Of a stretch of DNA of 64,000 nt, positions 11,390-22,354 are shown in pieces; position 1 is the first letter of the stretch; each line of letters starts with the position of its first letter. Source of the stretch: Malachius bipustulatus (lineage: Eukaryota; Arthropoda; Insecta; Coleoptera; Melyridae); contig OU342630.1 in assembly GCA_910589415.1 (NCBI GenBank), forward strand, positions 92,562,186 to 92,626,185, given 5' to 3'. A program made the position numbers and the translations under genes. Below the pieces are notes generated by a model. That model saw only the letters and a program-made list of their open reading frames with translations, did no database searches and was not told where the DNA came from.

Positions 11390-11900
11390 TGAAGTTATCA
11401 ATATAGATAATATTTCCGCAAGACAAAATCTACACAAAATACGTGGCAAGCCAGTTACGTATAACAAGAGACTCAAGAATGATCCCTGAGGAGCTCCAGA
11501 TAAGGGACTATTATATTTAAAATTCTAGATTTCTTCTAGAGTTCTAGATTTCTATAATATCCCAGTGAATTTATTTTCTGCATCAAAGTTTTTCAATCAA
11601 TCTTGGGGCTTTCCACATACCCATATAAACGACACTACTTAAGTGCACTTGAACAACTTCGAGTTATGTAGATCTAGAAATTCTGGAATGTAACACAGAT
11701 GCTGATTATGCTTTTTCTAACCCATAATGATACTGGAATAAATCTACCAACTTTTAGATAGTTTCTCTGGCAGTGTGTTTTCGGATGCGTTACCGAAACT
11801 CGATATAATGAAATCAGACGATAGTTCTCACTATACGAGTAATTATTAGGTTACGCGTTTTTTTTTTGGAAAACTGGACAATTTCCATTGGGCATGATAT
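11390..11900 (-). pseudogene. Degraded LINE reverse transcriptase fragment
   Basis: On the minus strand, around 11520-11480, the reading SGAPQGSFLSLLLY matches the conserved GxPQGSxLgPLLF block of non-LTR reverse transcriptases, followed by a LP-like residue pair where INDLP is usual. Just upstream, weak similarity to YRPISLL and to the QxGFRK-HST block can be followed in shifting frames. There are many stops and frameshifts. The clade cannot be fixed. Confidence 0.55.
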
Positions 11901-12039
11901 TTTTGTTCTAATTCTAAGAAACTTATTAAATAAAATAGTTAAAGAGCAAGTAAGGACCGAAGCAATATCCTCATAATGAATTATGAGACACAATCGAAAC
12001 CAACAGTGAAATTTGACTTAAGTCTCTCCAAATCTTTTA

Positions 12040-12960
12040 ATGCTTTTTCTTCTTCTTCTTAGCGTGCCTCATTCTCTAAGGACATTGGCGATCATCGTGG
12101 CGCACTTTACTTTTTCTGCTGCTGTACTTAAAAGTTCTATAACTGTTTTTCCGCTCCATTTTCTCAAGTTATTCACCCAGGACGTCCGGCGCCTTCCCGG
12201 TCCTCTTTTTCCTTTCACCTTTCCCTGTATAGCAAGTCGCTCAACTCATATTTTTCGGGTCTCAGTATATGACCAAAGTAGCTCATTTTCCGTCTCTTTA
12301 GAGTGTTGACTATCTCTCTCCCCTTTTTCATCCTCTCAAACACCTCCGTGTTTGTTACATGTTGAGTCCACGACACCTTCCACATTCTCCTATAACACCA
12401 CATTTCAAAGGCAGTGAGTCTTTTTTCTGTTTTATCTGTAATAATTGTCCAGGCTTCAGCTCTATACAATAGGACCGAGAATATGTAACATCTCAGTACT
12501 CTAGTTATAACTTCTATTCGTAATTTTCCATTGCAAAGTATTTGTCACTGTTTTGGTCAACAATTGAAATTATACATTGTATCATGACAGCGTCATAGAA
12601 AATGTCTGATTGAATTCAGTTGTAATTTCGTTCTAATTAAAAGCATTACGTTTTGCCGAAAGTTTGAGTGTCTTACATCTTAAAATAATATCCAAAAGTC
12701 ACATAATAAATTGCTTATTGTCTTCATCGTATTAAAGGCATTTCTGGGATCTCAATGCGTCGTTTGCTTTCAAAACTCCGATCCCATTGTTCATTCAGCT
12801 CGAATACCAAGTAGTTGTATTTGGGTACTCTCTCTAAGGGTGTTCCTTTTATGTAAATTCTTTCGTCTTCAATTTTGTTTCTACTGTTAATCATGATTTT
12901 TGCCTTATTTGTGTTCTTTTTTTAATACTTTTACTTCAGTAAAACTGCAAATGTCGTTTT
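12040..12960 (-). pseudogene. LINE ORF2 C-terminal fragment (RTE/craft-like type)
   Basis: Minus-strand pieces read in order KIMINSRNKIEDERIYIKG, VPKYNYLVFELNEQWDRSFE (about 12910-12770), then after a decayed stretch TRVLRCYIFSVLLYRAEAWT, and an open frame (12469-12215) with FEMWCYRRMWKVSWTQHVTN and KRRKMSYFGHILR. This is the familiar C-terminal thumb region of insect LINE polyproteins (YGxExWtl, RRxLrisW, YLGHvxR). Stops and frame changes show it is dead. It lies in the long Kv2 intron, in the same orientation as the gene. A cttcttctt run at about 12050 may mark the 3' tail. Confidence 0.75.
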
Positions 12961-13509
12961 CATCCATAGCCTTGTCTTCCATATTCAGTCGTCCATGAAT
13001 TCAAACTCGACGCTATGCATTCATAACTGAGACAAGAATACGAGAAATTATTAGCAAAAGAGTCTACGATACACCTGCAGGACAATTTGCTGACGTATTT
13101 TTATAAATCAAAGTAACCAGAAGAGAAGTGCTCTTTTGCACCAAGAATATGGCAACAGCGGTCGCTCACGACTAAGCAATACCGCAATACCAATGGTCGA
13201 TATTTTTCGAACTCCGATTTAGTCACCAATATCTACCAATAGTTATTGGATTTATTGGTACACGAATTCTTAGCTGGAAGCTACTCTACAATAAAAGAGG
13301 ATTCGAGTATAATAATTAAGAACATCGGATGAAGTTTTATTCGAAAATTGTACCTGCGTGCATTCTGAATACTTCGCTCTTTTCTCTACGTAAATTTTTC
13401 AAGAAAAACTTCCCGTTAAGTCTATTTAATGGGATAGCTTCTTGGATAGCTTGTTGAGAACGAAAGTGCTAAAAAATCACTGTTTTGAAAAATCCACAAT
13501 GATTATCGT

Positions 13510-13955
13510 GGCAGAAAACAGCCAACTACAGTAAGATTGGACCATTCGAAGGCAGGTCGAAAAAAGGACCAAAGAACTACTGGAGCTTAACAGGAAAGAA
13601 CTGAAAGCCCTAATAGATCTATACAGGTGTCCCAAACTTAACTGAAATAACTGAATGTTTCAAATAATTGACAGGTTGAGATATTCGAACCGAATAAATG
13701 AATCATCCTGTTTCCTGGGCACTACAATGTGAATCTACACACGATGTGTTTAGCGATCAGCGTTGAATACCGCTTGTGCCTCAAGGATGACGAAACAGCA
13801 AAGCACATCCTATATGAGTGTCCTGCTTCGGGAAGAACCAGATAACAAACCTTCGTTAGAGACTCCCTCACACAGGAGGACATGGATACATTACCAATAG
13901 TCAAGATGGTCAGCTTCCTCAAAGAGGCTGACCTGATGGGGTTAATATAGAACGA
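13510..13955 (+). pseudogene. LINE ORF2 3' fragment with RNase H-like tail
   Basis: The plus strand reads RKELKALIDLY near 13597, then after frame changes LCLKDDETAKHILYECPASG (about 13776-13840), a stop, and DSLTQEDMDTLPIVKMVSFL ending in GLI and a stop at about 13950. The C-x-K-x-x-E-T-A-x-H-x-L-x-x-C-P-A pattern is the usual C-terminal end of R1/jockey-type insect LINEs that carry RNase H. Several in-frame stops make it non-functional. Confidence 0.65.
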
Positions 13956-14296
13956 CTAGATAACGAGCCGTAATAGACCTTTGGTCCCAGTCAAGACCCA
14001 CTCACGATGAACCTAAATCTCAATCTAAATCTAAGAGGTAGATGAGGAGGACGAAATGATACCTCAAGGATAAACAAAGGTAGATAAATCAGTACATGTA
14101 TTGTTTCTGACAAGTGCTAAATCTGTGCTAACTTTTTATGCAGACGATGATGAAAGGTCGTTTCAATAATGGCAGAAGTAGGAAATGACGAAAATGTTTC
14201 GAAAAATACAGTTTGTGTGCAGCTTGCACATAAATATTTTCTAGCTAAATAAAGGTAAGACATAACACACCAGTCAAATGGTGAAGGATATCTGAC

Positions 14297-14381
14297 CTGG
14301 TTGTTGATAAAGTTGTGGTGTCGTAGCCTGGTCCCAACGCACAGCCGTCTCGCCGCCGCCTGCATCCTGCCGGAGTGACAT
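14297..14381 (-). CDS. Shab: Kv2 (Shab) potassium channel, first coding exon
   Basis: The coding part runs from ATG at 14381-14379 to the donor CCAG|GTCAGA and encodes 28 residues (MSLRQDAGGGETAVRWDQAT...) plus the first base of a Gly codon. The exon itself begins at 14540 after acceptor TTGTTTCAG. Its phase fits exon 7596-7376 exactly, and the joined frame runs into the NVGG start of T1. The start choice is inferred: it is the first ATG in this frame after a stop at 14426-14424. The block is strikingly GC-rich against its AT-rich flanks, as expected for a real exon. That the exon belongs to Shab rests on splice-site quality, phase and the absence of any other gene nearby. Confidence 0.78.
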
Positions 14382-14540
14382 GGGCGGCCGATCAGGGGCG
14401 GCGTTAGCCGTATTGCCGCCCTCTCATCCGCCGCCCGGTGCCGTGTCTCCCTCGCCTGCACTACTGAACTGACGCCAAGCCATCCTTAACTGCCCCGCCA
14501 CTGGTACTGTCTTTGTAATGACAGACTCGCTCCCGCGACG
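14382..14540 (-). other. Kv2 5' UTR part of the first coding exon
   Basis: GC-rich exon sequence between acceptor TTGTTTCAG (exon start 14540) and the inferred ATG. Because it starts at a splice acceptor, at least one more non-coding exon and the promoter must lie further right. I could not recognise them. Confidence 0.65.
14424..14483 (-). promoter_or_regulatory. Upstream ORF in the Kv2 leader (19 codons)
   Basis: An ATG at 14483-14481 opens a short frame (MAWRQFSSAGEGDTAPGGG) that ends at TGA 14426-14424, 42 bases before the inferred Kv2 start and in the same frame. Its start context (AGGATGG) is good, with a purine at -3 and G at +4. Upstream ORFs often lower translation of the main ORF. 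A role here is inference. Confidence 0.5.
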
Positions 14541-14882
14541 CTGAAACAACAGAGATGTAAATTATCTTCTCTAGGTATCATATTTTCAGCATTGAACAAA
14601 AACACTATACATATTATAAGTTACAAGTAAAATATTGAAACAGTCATTTGAATTTTGAATTCAAAACTGCTATCAGAGAATGATATCAAAATTTATGAGA
14701 AAAAAACAAAGAAAAATCATAATGATATATAAGTTACTTTTGCTCTGGATTAAGTATCTATACATATAGTAGCTTGGAAAAAACAGCATGAATAATTTTT
14801 TATAAATTTAGTGATCACAAAAATATCATTTAGGGTTGACAAATGAAGCTTAATCTAAAAATGACTGATGCCCTTGAAAAGA
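14541..14882. other. AT-rich sequence upstream of the Kv2 exon
   Basis: Presumably intron sequence of the Kv2 leader on the minus strand. I see no gene or repeat in it. Confidence 0.4.
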
Positions 14883-15382
14883 TACTAGCGGAATTAATCC
14901 CTTCAATATCAGGTATTTCCTCCTCGATATCTAACCTAATTGTTGCCGGCATTCTTCTTGACATACTCCCAAGGAGCCCTCGAATATTTTCTTGAGGAAT
15001 TGAAGTCCATTCCTCTTGAGAGGCAATTCGCAGAGCTCCTCTGTCATGTTCGGAGGCGACGCGTCAACATGTCGCACATGTTCTTTATTAGATTTAGGTC
15101 CAGGCTATATGGAGGCCGCTCTGATCGTCGAATCTGAACTTCATCGAGATATTCGTTTCACTGCCACAGCTACAGGTGGTCGCGCATTATCATGCACAAT
15201 CATGAAATTATGGTATCCTCTCAAACCAACGTATGATAAAACGTGTGGTCTTGTAAGATGTTCATCCGTCATCCTCCTAGTAATTTCCACAAGTGCTGTA
15301 CGTCTTTTTCAACTAATCCCACCCCAAAGCATATTACCGCCATCCCCAAAACTCACATTATTTCAAACGTTGCATTTGGCGT
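14883..15382 (-). pseudogene. Tc1-like transposase 3' half, left arm of an inverted pair
   Basis: Read on the minus strand, this arm matches the right arm (15386-15892) over most of its length. Shared blocks include the RTALVEI-type segment, a VHDNARPP-like block (the second catalytic Asp region of DD34E transposases), a LDLN block and the terminal FNSSRKYS-type region. Stops and shifts occur throughout. The arm ends at tactagcggaattaat, which is mirrored on the right. The 5' half of the transposase is missing. Confidence 0.75.
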
Positions 15383-15385
15383 AAT

Positions 15386-15892
15386 GATTCAATAGTGGAA
15401 ACTCTATGGAACCACCTATACAGAAAAACTGGAGAAGGACGTACAGCACTTGTGGGAATTACTGGGTGATGATGGATGACTGAACGGTACATTGAACACA
15501 TCTTACAAGTCCACGTTTCACCATACGTTGGCTTCATTGGACACCATAATTTCATGCTTTTGGATGATAATGCGCGATCACCTGCAGCTGTGTTGGTGAG
15601 CGAATATCTCGATTAGGTTCCGATTCTAGGATTAGAGCGGCCTCCAAATAGCCTGGACCTAAATCCGATAGAGAACATGTGAGACATGTTAATTGAAGCG
15701 TCGCTTCCGAGGAATAAACCCCGCCCTCAACACGACCGAAAAGCTGCGAATTGCCGCTCAAGAGGAATGAAATTCAATTCCTCAAGAAAATATTCGGGAG
15801 CTTATTGGGAATAAGCCCAGAAGAATGCAGGCAACAATTAGAGCTCGAGGAGGAAATACCCGATATTGAAGAAATTAATTCCGCTAGTAAAT
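15386..15892 (+). pseudogene. Tc1-like transposase 3' half, right arm of an inverted pair
   Basis: The plus strand reads GRTALVGITG, then RYIEHILQVHVSPYVGFIGH, then FMLLDDNARSPAAVLVSEYL (second DDE Asp), then ERPPNSLDLNPIENM with the final Glu. Next come the RNKPRP block and a nearly intact C-terminal region. These are the signature blocks of Tc1/mariner DD34E transposases. There are stops after SEYLD and PIENM and several frameshifts, so no enzyme is made. The arm ends attaattccgctagta. It is a diverged inverted copy of 14883-15382. Confidence 0.8.
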
Positions 15893-15979
15893 AAGTTCCG
15901 TTAATCCTAAATGATGGTATGAGTAGGGTTGATCTTGATATTTTTAGGGTTATTACACTAAGGGGTTGTACTACATATC

Positions 15980-16200
15980 CCTATCTTAACTTTTCGTGTG
16001 GTATTCGGTTGTGTAGCTGAAATTGTTATACAGAGTGATGTAAATTATCAGATTTTTCGTGAATTTTATCAAAATGAAATCAGATCTATCAGAGTCCATG
16101 GATTTTATGAGAATTTTATCACAATTTCACTCACACAATAGGATACCACATGGAAAATGCAGATAGGGACATGTATGCCGTTTTTCTCGGTCGAGTTCCC
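15980..16200. mobile_element. MITE remnant related to the core of the 19.9-kb element
   Basis: The stretch catatccctatcttaacttttcgtgtggtattc... with tatacagagtg, and its inverse ...ggataccacatggaaaatgcagatagggacatgtatgccgtttttctcgg, match the centre of the foldback element at 19894-20771 (ccctattttaacttttcatgtgctatcc and inverse). It abuts the MITE that starts at 16205. Confidence 0.6.
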
Positions 16201-16204
16201 CATA

Positions 16205-16731
16205 TACAGGGTGTTAAGAAAATGACGGATAAACTCTTCAGTACATTGTAGGGGACACTCAGTAAAGTTCGGGAAAAATAATTTTAAAAAATCCAGATCT
16301 ATATTTTAAAAGATATAAGCAAAATATTGAACAATAAATTTGGCAACGTTTAACACGATAACTGCTGCAATTTGTTAATTTTGTCTAATTTCTAACAATG
16401 TAGGTAGTTAAGGTAACAAAACCGTTGTTGCCAAATGCTTTTTTCAGCATCTTAGAAAAGAAAAATAAAATTCTTATTAAATTTTCCAAGCCAGTAATAC
16501 ATCTTAAGCAATTTTTGTAATTGATAAAGATTAAAGTACCCTTTTTTATATCTGTAAAATCATCTAGTTTTTGCACATACCGAAAAACAAAGATAGTAAA
16601 ATGTTAACTTTGGCATTTTTTATCTCACCAAATTGAAGACCAGAATTTTTTAAATTGTTTTTCCGGTACTCTACTGAGTGTCCCCTACAATGTACTAAAG
16701 AGTTTATCCGTCATTTTCTTAACACCCTGTA
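16205..16731. mobile_element. MITE, 527 bp, TIRs of about 75 bp, TA target
   Basis: The left end tacagggtgttaagaaaatgacggataaactct is mirrored at the right end agagtttatccgtcattttcttaacaccctgta. The terminal inverted repeats extend through the tacattgtaggggacactcagta region. The interior is AT-rich and non-coding. Terminal TA on both sides fits a Tc1/mariner-type target duplication. A truncated copy of the left half lies at 51300-51466. Confidence 0.88.
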
Positions 16732-19700
16732 TGGCTAACTGACGCTCTTCGTGAAACACTCATCTGTACTAGGCAAATACTTCAGTCGTAATTATTTTGT
16801 TTCTCGAACATTTTATTTGGGGTTTTCTGTTTCAATAATAACTTATTTTTACACTAAAATTGTTTTCTGCCACAAACCTGCAATGGTCTTTTTGATGGGA
16901 CGTCGGTTGCTTTATTTTACCACAATCCGAGGAAAAATAAAAATTTATTTTATTTATTTAAATAATTTAAACGAGTAAGTAATTGGATTCTTGGCAGCGG
17001 GTTGCGGGTTCGATGACCGCGGTGAGCGATCCCTCTTGTAGGATGGTGAATGAAGGGGGTGAACCGATTGTCACACAAGTGTCTAGAGCCTTAGTTACAA
17101 CTTTCGGTCCCAGCCCTCCCAGCAGTTAGAATGACGGCTCGTGCTGTTCAATTCAAATCTAATTTAACAAATATACAACCTGACCAGAACTTGTCTCTCC
17201 GTGATTGTTGTTAGCATGATTTACATGACTTCAACAACGATTTGAAATAAATAACAAGCGTTTAGACACAGGGCCCCGGGAGGCAAATAATATTGCTCCC
17301 AGTAGTTGTGTTTGCAATTTGTGATTTGTTAAAAGATCGCCAATCTGCAAAATTTGTTATCTCCAATGCATGAGCGTTAAAGCCAGTTTTAATATTTGAT
17401 GTGGTCTGTGGATGAACCATGAACCACAAATATTACTTGTAGAAAAAATTGCGTGTAATTAACCAAATGGTTGGATTGAAAATTAAAATGAAAATTGCCG
17501 ATTGAGGATACAATAAATGTGAAGATAATGTATTTATAATTATTATTGATAAATATATGGCTGCGTCACGTCTATAACTGATGGGATGAGAATACCTAAA
17601 ATTAATTAATGACGGTTAATTATTGATTAGCTTGCCCTGCTGTCTTTTTATTCCCTCCTGGTCCATTTACAAGTAATGTTGTGGGTATACTACCCAACAT
17701 ATATCCCCAACGTCATACCCACTAAACAATGGGAATAAAAATTAAGATAGGAAAGGTATAAATTAAAAGTTCACATTTAAATTTGTAATTTTTTATGCAG
17801 CCATCGTTTTACATATCAACGTGTACCTATCTAAAAAGTTCCATTCACTTGTGTGATTATAGTTAATAAAAAGCTATCCTAGGAAGAAAGTAAATCAAAT
17901 CTAACCACAAAAGTGCCAAATTCTCTTAGTATTAGTACTAGAATAAAAACCTATTCAAAATTAATTCATCGCCAATCCTTGGGAAATGTTTATTTGGTGG
18001 GTGGTATCGAACAAAAAAGTGTCATGATCCCTGACGATTCTCTTTTAAAGAGACTGGGGCGGGCCACTCGCCTATAGGGTATGGCGAAACTCAATTAATA
18101 ACATGAAAAGTCAATAAGAACACCTGCTTCTTTACAGGACGATTGATATTTTCCCACCTATAACCTATAGAACATCGTTATCTTATCGGTTTTATTATGT
18201 TCTCTTTTACCGTCTGATAGAATGTGCTATTACCCGTTTGTTTGTGTGTCGTCTGATATTAAGTTTTCGGCATATGAAAGGAAAACTCGATACTGTTTTC
18301 ATAGAATTTGTAATAATAATATTAGCTTTGAGATAATTTATCATCTAGAAATAGAAAATGCAACAGGGTAATACCGAAGTACATAAAATGAAAAGCTCGC
18401 ATCCCTTGTCCTAATAATTCATAAATATTTTTAAAGTTCAAAAATCCCCTACACAGGGTATGTCCAAATTCAGTATACTAAATGGAATGCGATACTAAAA
18501 AAAAATACTAAAATGCGATTGCGAAATCTTACAAAATGGCCGCTACAGGTGCTTTTGAATTTTTTTTTTTTCAGAATATAATTTAACAGCTTATAAATGA
18601 CAAACGATTGGGTCAATTACGACGAAATTTTGCAGTCGCCCAGCACCAATTCTTACCTACACGACGTTACCTTTGCGATCTTCTTACGATAATCGAGGCC
18701 GAAGTTACAATAAAAAATATCAGAAATGCACATTTTCTCTTTGAAAACTTCGCCGATTTTCATTCAAAATACGAGAAAATTAGTTAAAAATTTTTTCTTC
18801 GCTATTTCCGGGTACAGAGACTCGGGGATTACTTGCGCGAGGTAGTCGAAGAATTCTTTTGTCACAAATTTCAATTTTTTTCGCTGAATTTAAAAAATGG
18901 CGGCGCGACAACGGACCAAAAATGGCTGCCTTTTTTGACGAAATTTCACATTATTTTGACGTTTGCAAAAATTGAATTTCCGGTAAGAGTTCAAATGTGG
19001 TGCACTGATTTGCTTTAGCTGCACGTATTTACTTCTGTTTAATAAAACCGCCACCTTTGTTTGAACGATTTTAATAAAATGGCGTGCGATTTAATCGGTT
19101 GGAAGCGAAAATTTTCAATGGTCATTCATGTTCTCAAAGGAAAAAGTGTTTTTCGCACATTTTTCGTTGTAACTCTCTTCGCAGTCATGCAAATAAGATC
19201 GCGGAGGTACTCGCGTGTTCCTAAGAAAAGGGTCTCGCCTCCCACCCTCGACTCAAACTAACACGAAAGTAACTTTTACATGTATCTAACTTCTACGCGA
19301 ATTTTCGTAAGTTCACATATTGGTCCTTCAGGAGCGATATAAAAAAAATAGTAACAAAAAAGGTGATGACAGGCGTAACTTTGGACGGGGAATCTACAGT
19401 TTTAAGGGCCGTAGTGATAAGAAAAACTGCAATTAAAAAACAAAAAACAAATAATGATGACAAATTTCAACTTTGACTGGGATCTACTGAAACTCCGGGG
19501 CGAAGGCCCGGAGTATGGAGGGCCGAAGGCCCGACGCCGCCGGCAGGCCAAGATTTTCGTAAGAAAATCTTGTTACGTGCTGAGAAAAACTCTTTTCAAT
19601 CACTATTGTTGCTCCGTTCCAATGCTGCGTGTCGTCGTTTCTTGTGTAATATATCTTCGTTTGGTTGATCTGCATTTCTCCTGAACTACCTTGACTCGCG

Positions 19701-19893
19701 ATCGTTTATGATTATTATTATTATTGTAATTATTTTTGTGACTTCGGACAACTAATAAAACAAAATCTAAGAGGTTTTCCAATCTTGAAAATAGAGCGAC
19801 AAGCTTCACCGCCACCTATCGGTCCTATTGGCTAAAATTCAAAATTTCAGACCCATTGATTGGTTCTGAAGCGACGAGATTTATTTATTTATA
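16732..19893. other. Intergenic stretch with no recognised gene
   Basis: Mostly AT-rich. A GC-richer piece at about 16990-17140 contains gcgggttcgatgaccgc and may be old repeat sequence. An isolated acacagggtatgtcc at about 18452 looks like a single MITE end. A perfect 24-bp palindrome lies at 19549-19572 beside short GC-rich hairpins (ggccgaaggcc). Small ORFs here show no domains. Confidence 0.4.
19549..19572. repeat. Perfect 24-bp palindrome
   Basis: The halves caagattttc and gaaaatcttg are exact inverse repeats around gtaa. They follow a GC-rich run with repeated gaaggcccg motifs (19500-19535). Function is unknown. Confidence 0.7.
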
Positions 19894-20771
19894 TACAGGG
19901 TGTCCCAGCTTATTCGAAGCGGTCTCTGTAGGTCAAACGATTGATTTTTTCCAAAAAAAATTTGCAAATTCAAGTACAGAATCACTATGGCCATAATTTA
20001 AAATTATTTTGGAGTATACAGAGTGTCCCATATGACAGTGGCATATCAAAGTTATGTTTTTTTAAATGGAATGCTCCTATGTTATTGCATTTTTAGATTG
20101 TCTGAGAAGAGAAAATAAGATTGGCTTTTACAGTTGGTGTTTAAATTCAGAAGTTTTTGAGTTATAAACAAGTGAAAATCGTCATTTTTGAAGTTCAAGG
20201 CCCTGTACAACGAAAACGGTTCAAGATAGAGAAAAACGGCTTACATGTCCCTATTTTAACTTTTCATGTGCTATCCTATGATGTAGATGAAATCCTTATA
20301 CAGGGTGATAAAAATTTGAAAAATTCTGAGATTTCTCCACGCGTCGTCAAATAAAAAAATCAAAGAAAGTACAAATCTTTCTATACCATAGGATAGTACA
20401 TAAAAAGTTAAAATAGGGACATGTAAGCCGTTTTTCTCTATCTTGAACCGTTTTCGTTGTACAGGGCCTTGAACTTGAAAAATGACGATTTTCACTTGTT
20501 TATAACGCAAAAACTTCTGAATTTAAACACCAACTGTAAAAGCCAATTATATTTTCTCTTCTCAGACATTCTAACAATGCAATAACATAGGAGCATTCCA
20601 TTTAAAAAAACATAACTTTGATATGCCACTGTCATATAGGACACTCTGTATACTCCAAAATAATTTTAAATTATGGCCATTGTGATTCTGTACTTGAATT
20701 TTTAAAAAGTTTTTTGAAAAAGTCCATCGTTTGGCCTACAGAGACCGCTTCGAATAAGCTGACACCCTGTA
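19894..20771. mobile_element. Foldback MITE, 878 bp, arms of about 400 bp
   Basis: Nearly the whole element is one inverted repeat. It opens tacagggtgtcccagcttattcgaagcggtctctg and closes with the inverse. Inside each arm is a second TIR-like motif, tacagagtgtcccatatgacag at 20017, mirrored to 20650. A third tatacagggtg lies near the centre at about 20290. The interior is non-coding, and the small ORFs on both strands are mirror images of each other. Confidence 0.9.
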
Positions 20772-20825
20772 TATTTTTTAATTAAATAAATTTGTTAACA
20801 GTCTCCTTTTTGTAATACCGGATTT

Positions 20826-21468
20826 TTTTTATTATTATTATTGAAAATGCACTTGCACTGCAGGGAAATCCCTATGACGCTCTGGGAGCGGTGCATGAGT
20901 GGATATATCGATTCACGTTGGCCTTGAATCTCTGTAGGTTGTATACTTCGGGAAACATGCCCTTTGGAATGCTATCTGTAAAACAGACTCAGGTCAGCTA
21001 CTCTTCTTCGATGTTCGAGGGTGTCTAAATTTTTTGTCAAATCTGGGTCCCCAATCAAGCGGATGGCTCTTTTCTGAATAGAGTCGAGTATAGTCTCAGC
21101 GTATGTTTGGGAGCTGAGCTCCAAATATGTGAGCAGTACTCCAAGGATGGTCGGATTTGAGCCTTGTATAAGAGGAGAAGCTGTTGTGGTGTATAAAATT
21201 TCTTCGTGCGGAAGAGTGTTCCAAGTTTTTGAGAAGCACTCTTCGCCAGACCTGCAACATGATCATGCCAAGACATGTTCGCTCCGAGGCTCACTCCAAG
21301 TAAACGAAGAGATGACGCTGGGGTAAGAGAGTGTCCCGCCATCATCATATCTGGCTCCAAAACGTTGGTCTTTTTGAAAAAGATGACTGCTTGGGTTTTT
21401 CCAGCATTGAATTGGACTTGGTTTCTTTCGCCCCAAGTTAGAATGTGTTGCAAGTCATTGTTAAGTAT
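20826..21468 (-). pseudogene. Jockey-like LINE, 5'-truncated ORF2 end and 3' tail
   Basis: The minus strand encodes the reverse transcriptase C-terminal region: MQHILTWGERNQVQFNAGKT, then LRLLGVSLGANMSWHDHV, then LLLLYKAQIRPSLEYCSHIW. After a frameshift near 21080 it continues with DSIQKRAIRLIGDPDL and HRRRVADLSLFYR. The blocks FNxxKTq, LGv.l...l.W..Hi and qiRP.lEYcshiW are diagnostic for jockey-type LINEs. It ends in a TAA-repeat and A-rich tail (20829-20850 on the plus strand), as expected for a LINE 3' end. The rest of the element is missing, so this is a 5'-truncated insertion with later decay. Confidence 0.82.
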
Positions 21469-22354
21469 TGTTAAGTATTAATTACTCGCATAGTCTTTCA
21501 GATATCCCGAAAGACCGAAATTTTGAATAATAATAATCGATTATCGATTGATTATATTATTGGTACTCCAGATGAGTCTCGATGAAGACTGAGGAGCAAT
21601 CACCAAAACGCGGGAGACTAATCGTCAGCCTTTATTATGTTGACTAAATGCAGAAATTACTAGATACGAAAAATGCAAAGACAAAGAAATAAGAATAACA
21701 GCCACCTGGGGCTGCTTAGTTTTATGTTCATTCGTTTTTATTCGCAAGGTTGTCGGAAGCTCACCTGCAGTAAATCTAATAAAATAATGATTTTCTTACT
21801 AGAGGCCCCCAACAGAGCACTGATAACTTTTAAGCGGTAGTGAATGCGCTTACACAAGGCTGGAGTTCTGAATCCTCAGAGACAGGGGTAGCTTAAAAAA
21901 TCCTACCTTTCTTTCATTCTACGTTCCACAGATAACTTTTTCAACTTAAACGTGTTCCAGGAAAGCAAGGTAAATCCATTACGTTAAAAAAAAAAACAAA
22001 AAAAAAATACAAAATTTTCTAGATGCAAGATTTCTTGCATCTATCACATTTTTCTTAACTTATTAAAGATTTCATAACTTTCGTCTTTTCAAAGCTTATT
22101 AAACACTTGGTTTTGCTGCATTGTGGTTTCATTGCTGCAATATAGCTCCTAGAGTTTTGTGAATACTGGCAATATTTAGGGGGAGGTTCCCTGAATAAAG
22201 CGCCTAATAAAGTCCCATCGATTTCTGGAGCAGCAAGACGTTGGTTGAGAGAGCAAAACGTACAAGATTTTTTTGATAACCACATGAAGATTATTCTGTT
22301 AAAAAGTCTTATAGATTATTACGTCTGGGTACTCACTTATTTTAATCAATTAAC
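21469..22354. other. Flank left of the non-autonomous LTR element
   Basis: No gene recognised. A small hairpin (gatgcaaga/tcttgcatc) lies at about 22024-22043. The plus strand at about 22205-22290 reads VPSISGAARRWLREQNVQDF, which is faintly transposase-like but too short to assign. This flank continues at 28050 beyond the LTR insertion. Confidence 0.35.

Larger units (their letters stand above)
7597..14296 (-). other. Kv2 intron of 6.7 kb
   Basis: This runs from donor CCAG|GTCAGA at 14296 to acceptor TTTTACAG at 7597. It contains three LINE fragments (11.4-11.9, 12.0-13.0 and 13.5-14.0 kb). The stretch from about 7600 to 11400 is AT-rich with no gene, repeat array or transposon I can recognise. 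Confidence 0.7.

Noticed and set aside
12215..12469. Small standalone host gene
   Set aside because: The sequence is the C-terminal end of a LINE polyprotein with decayed continuation upstream.
14117..14461. Minus-strand ORF of 114 codons over the first Kv2 exon
   Set aside because: It reads a different frame from the one that joins the next exon and runs past the splice donor into the intron.
16985..17140. Possible tRNA-derived SINE with B-box-like gcgggttcgatgacc
   Set aside because: No convincing A box, tail or target duplication, and no second copy in the window.
20157..20510. Two near-identical ORFs on opposite strands
   Set aside because: They are the two arms of the foldback MITE, not genes.
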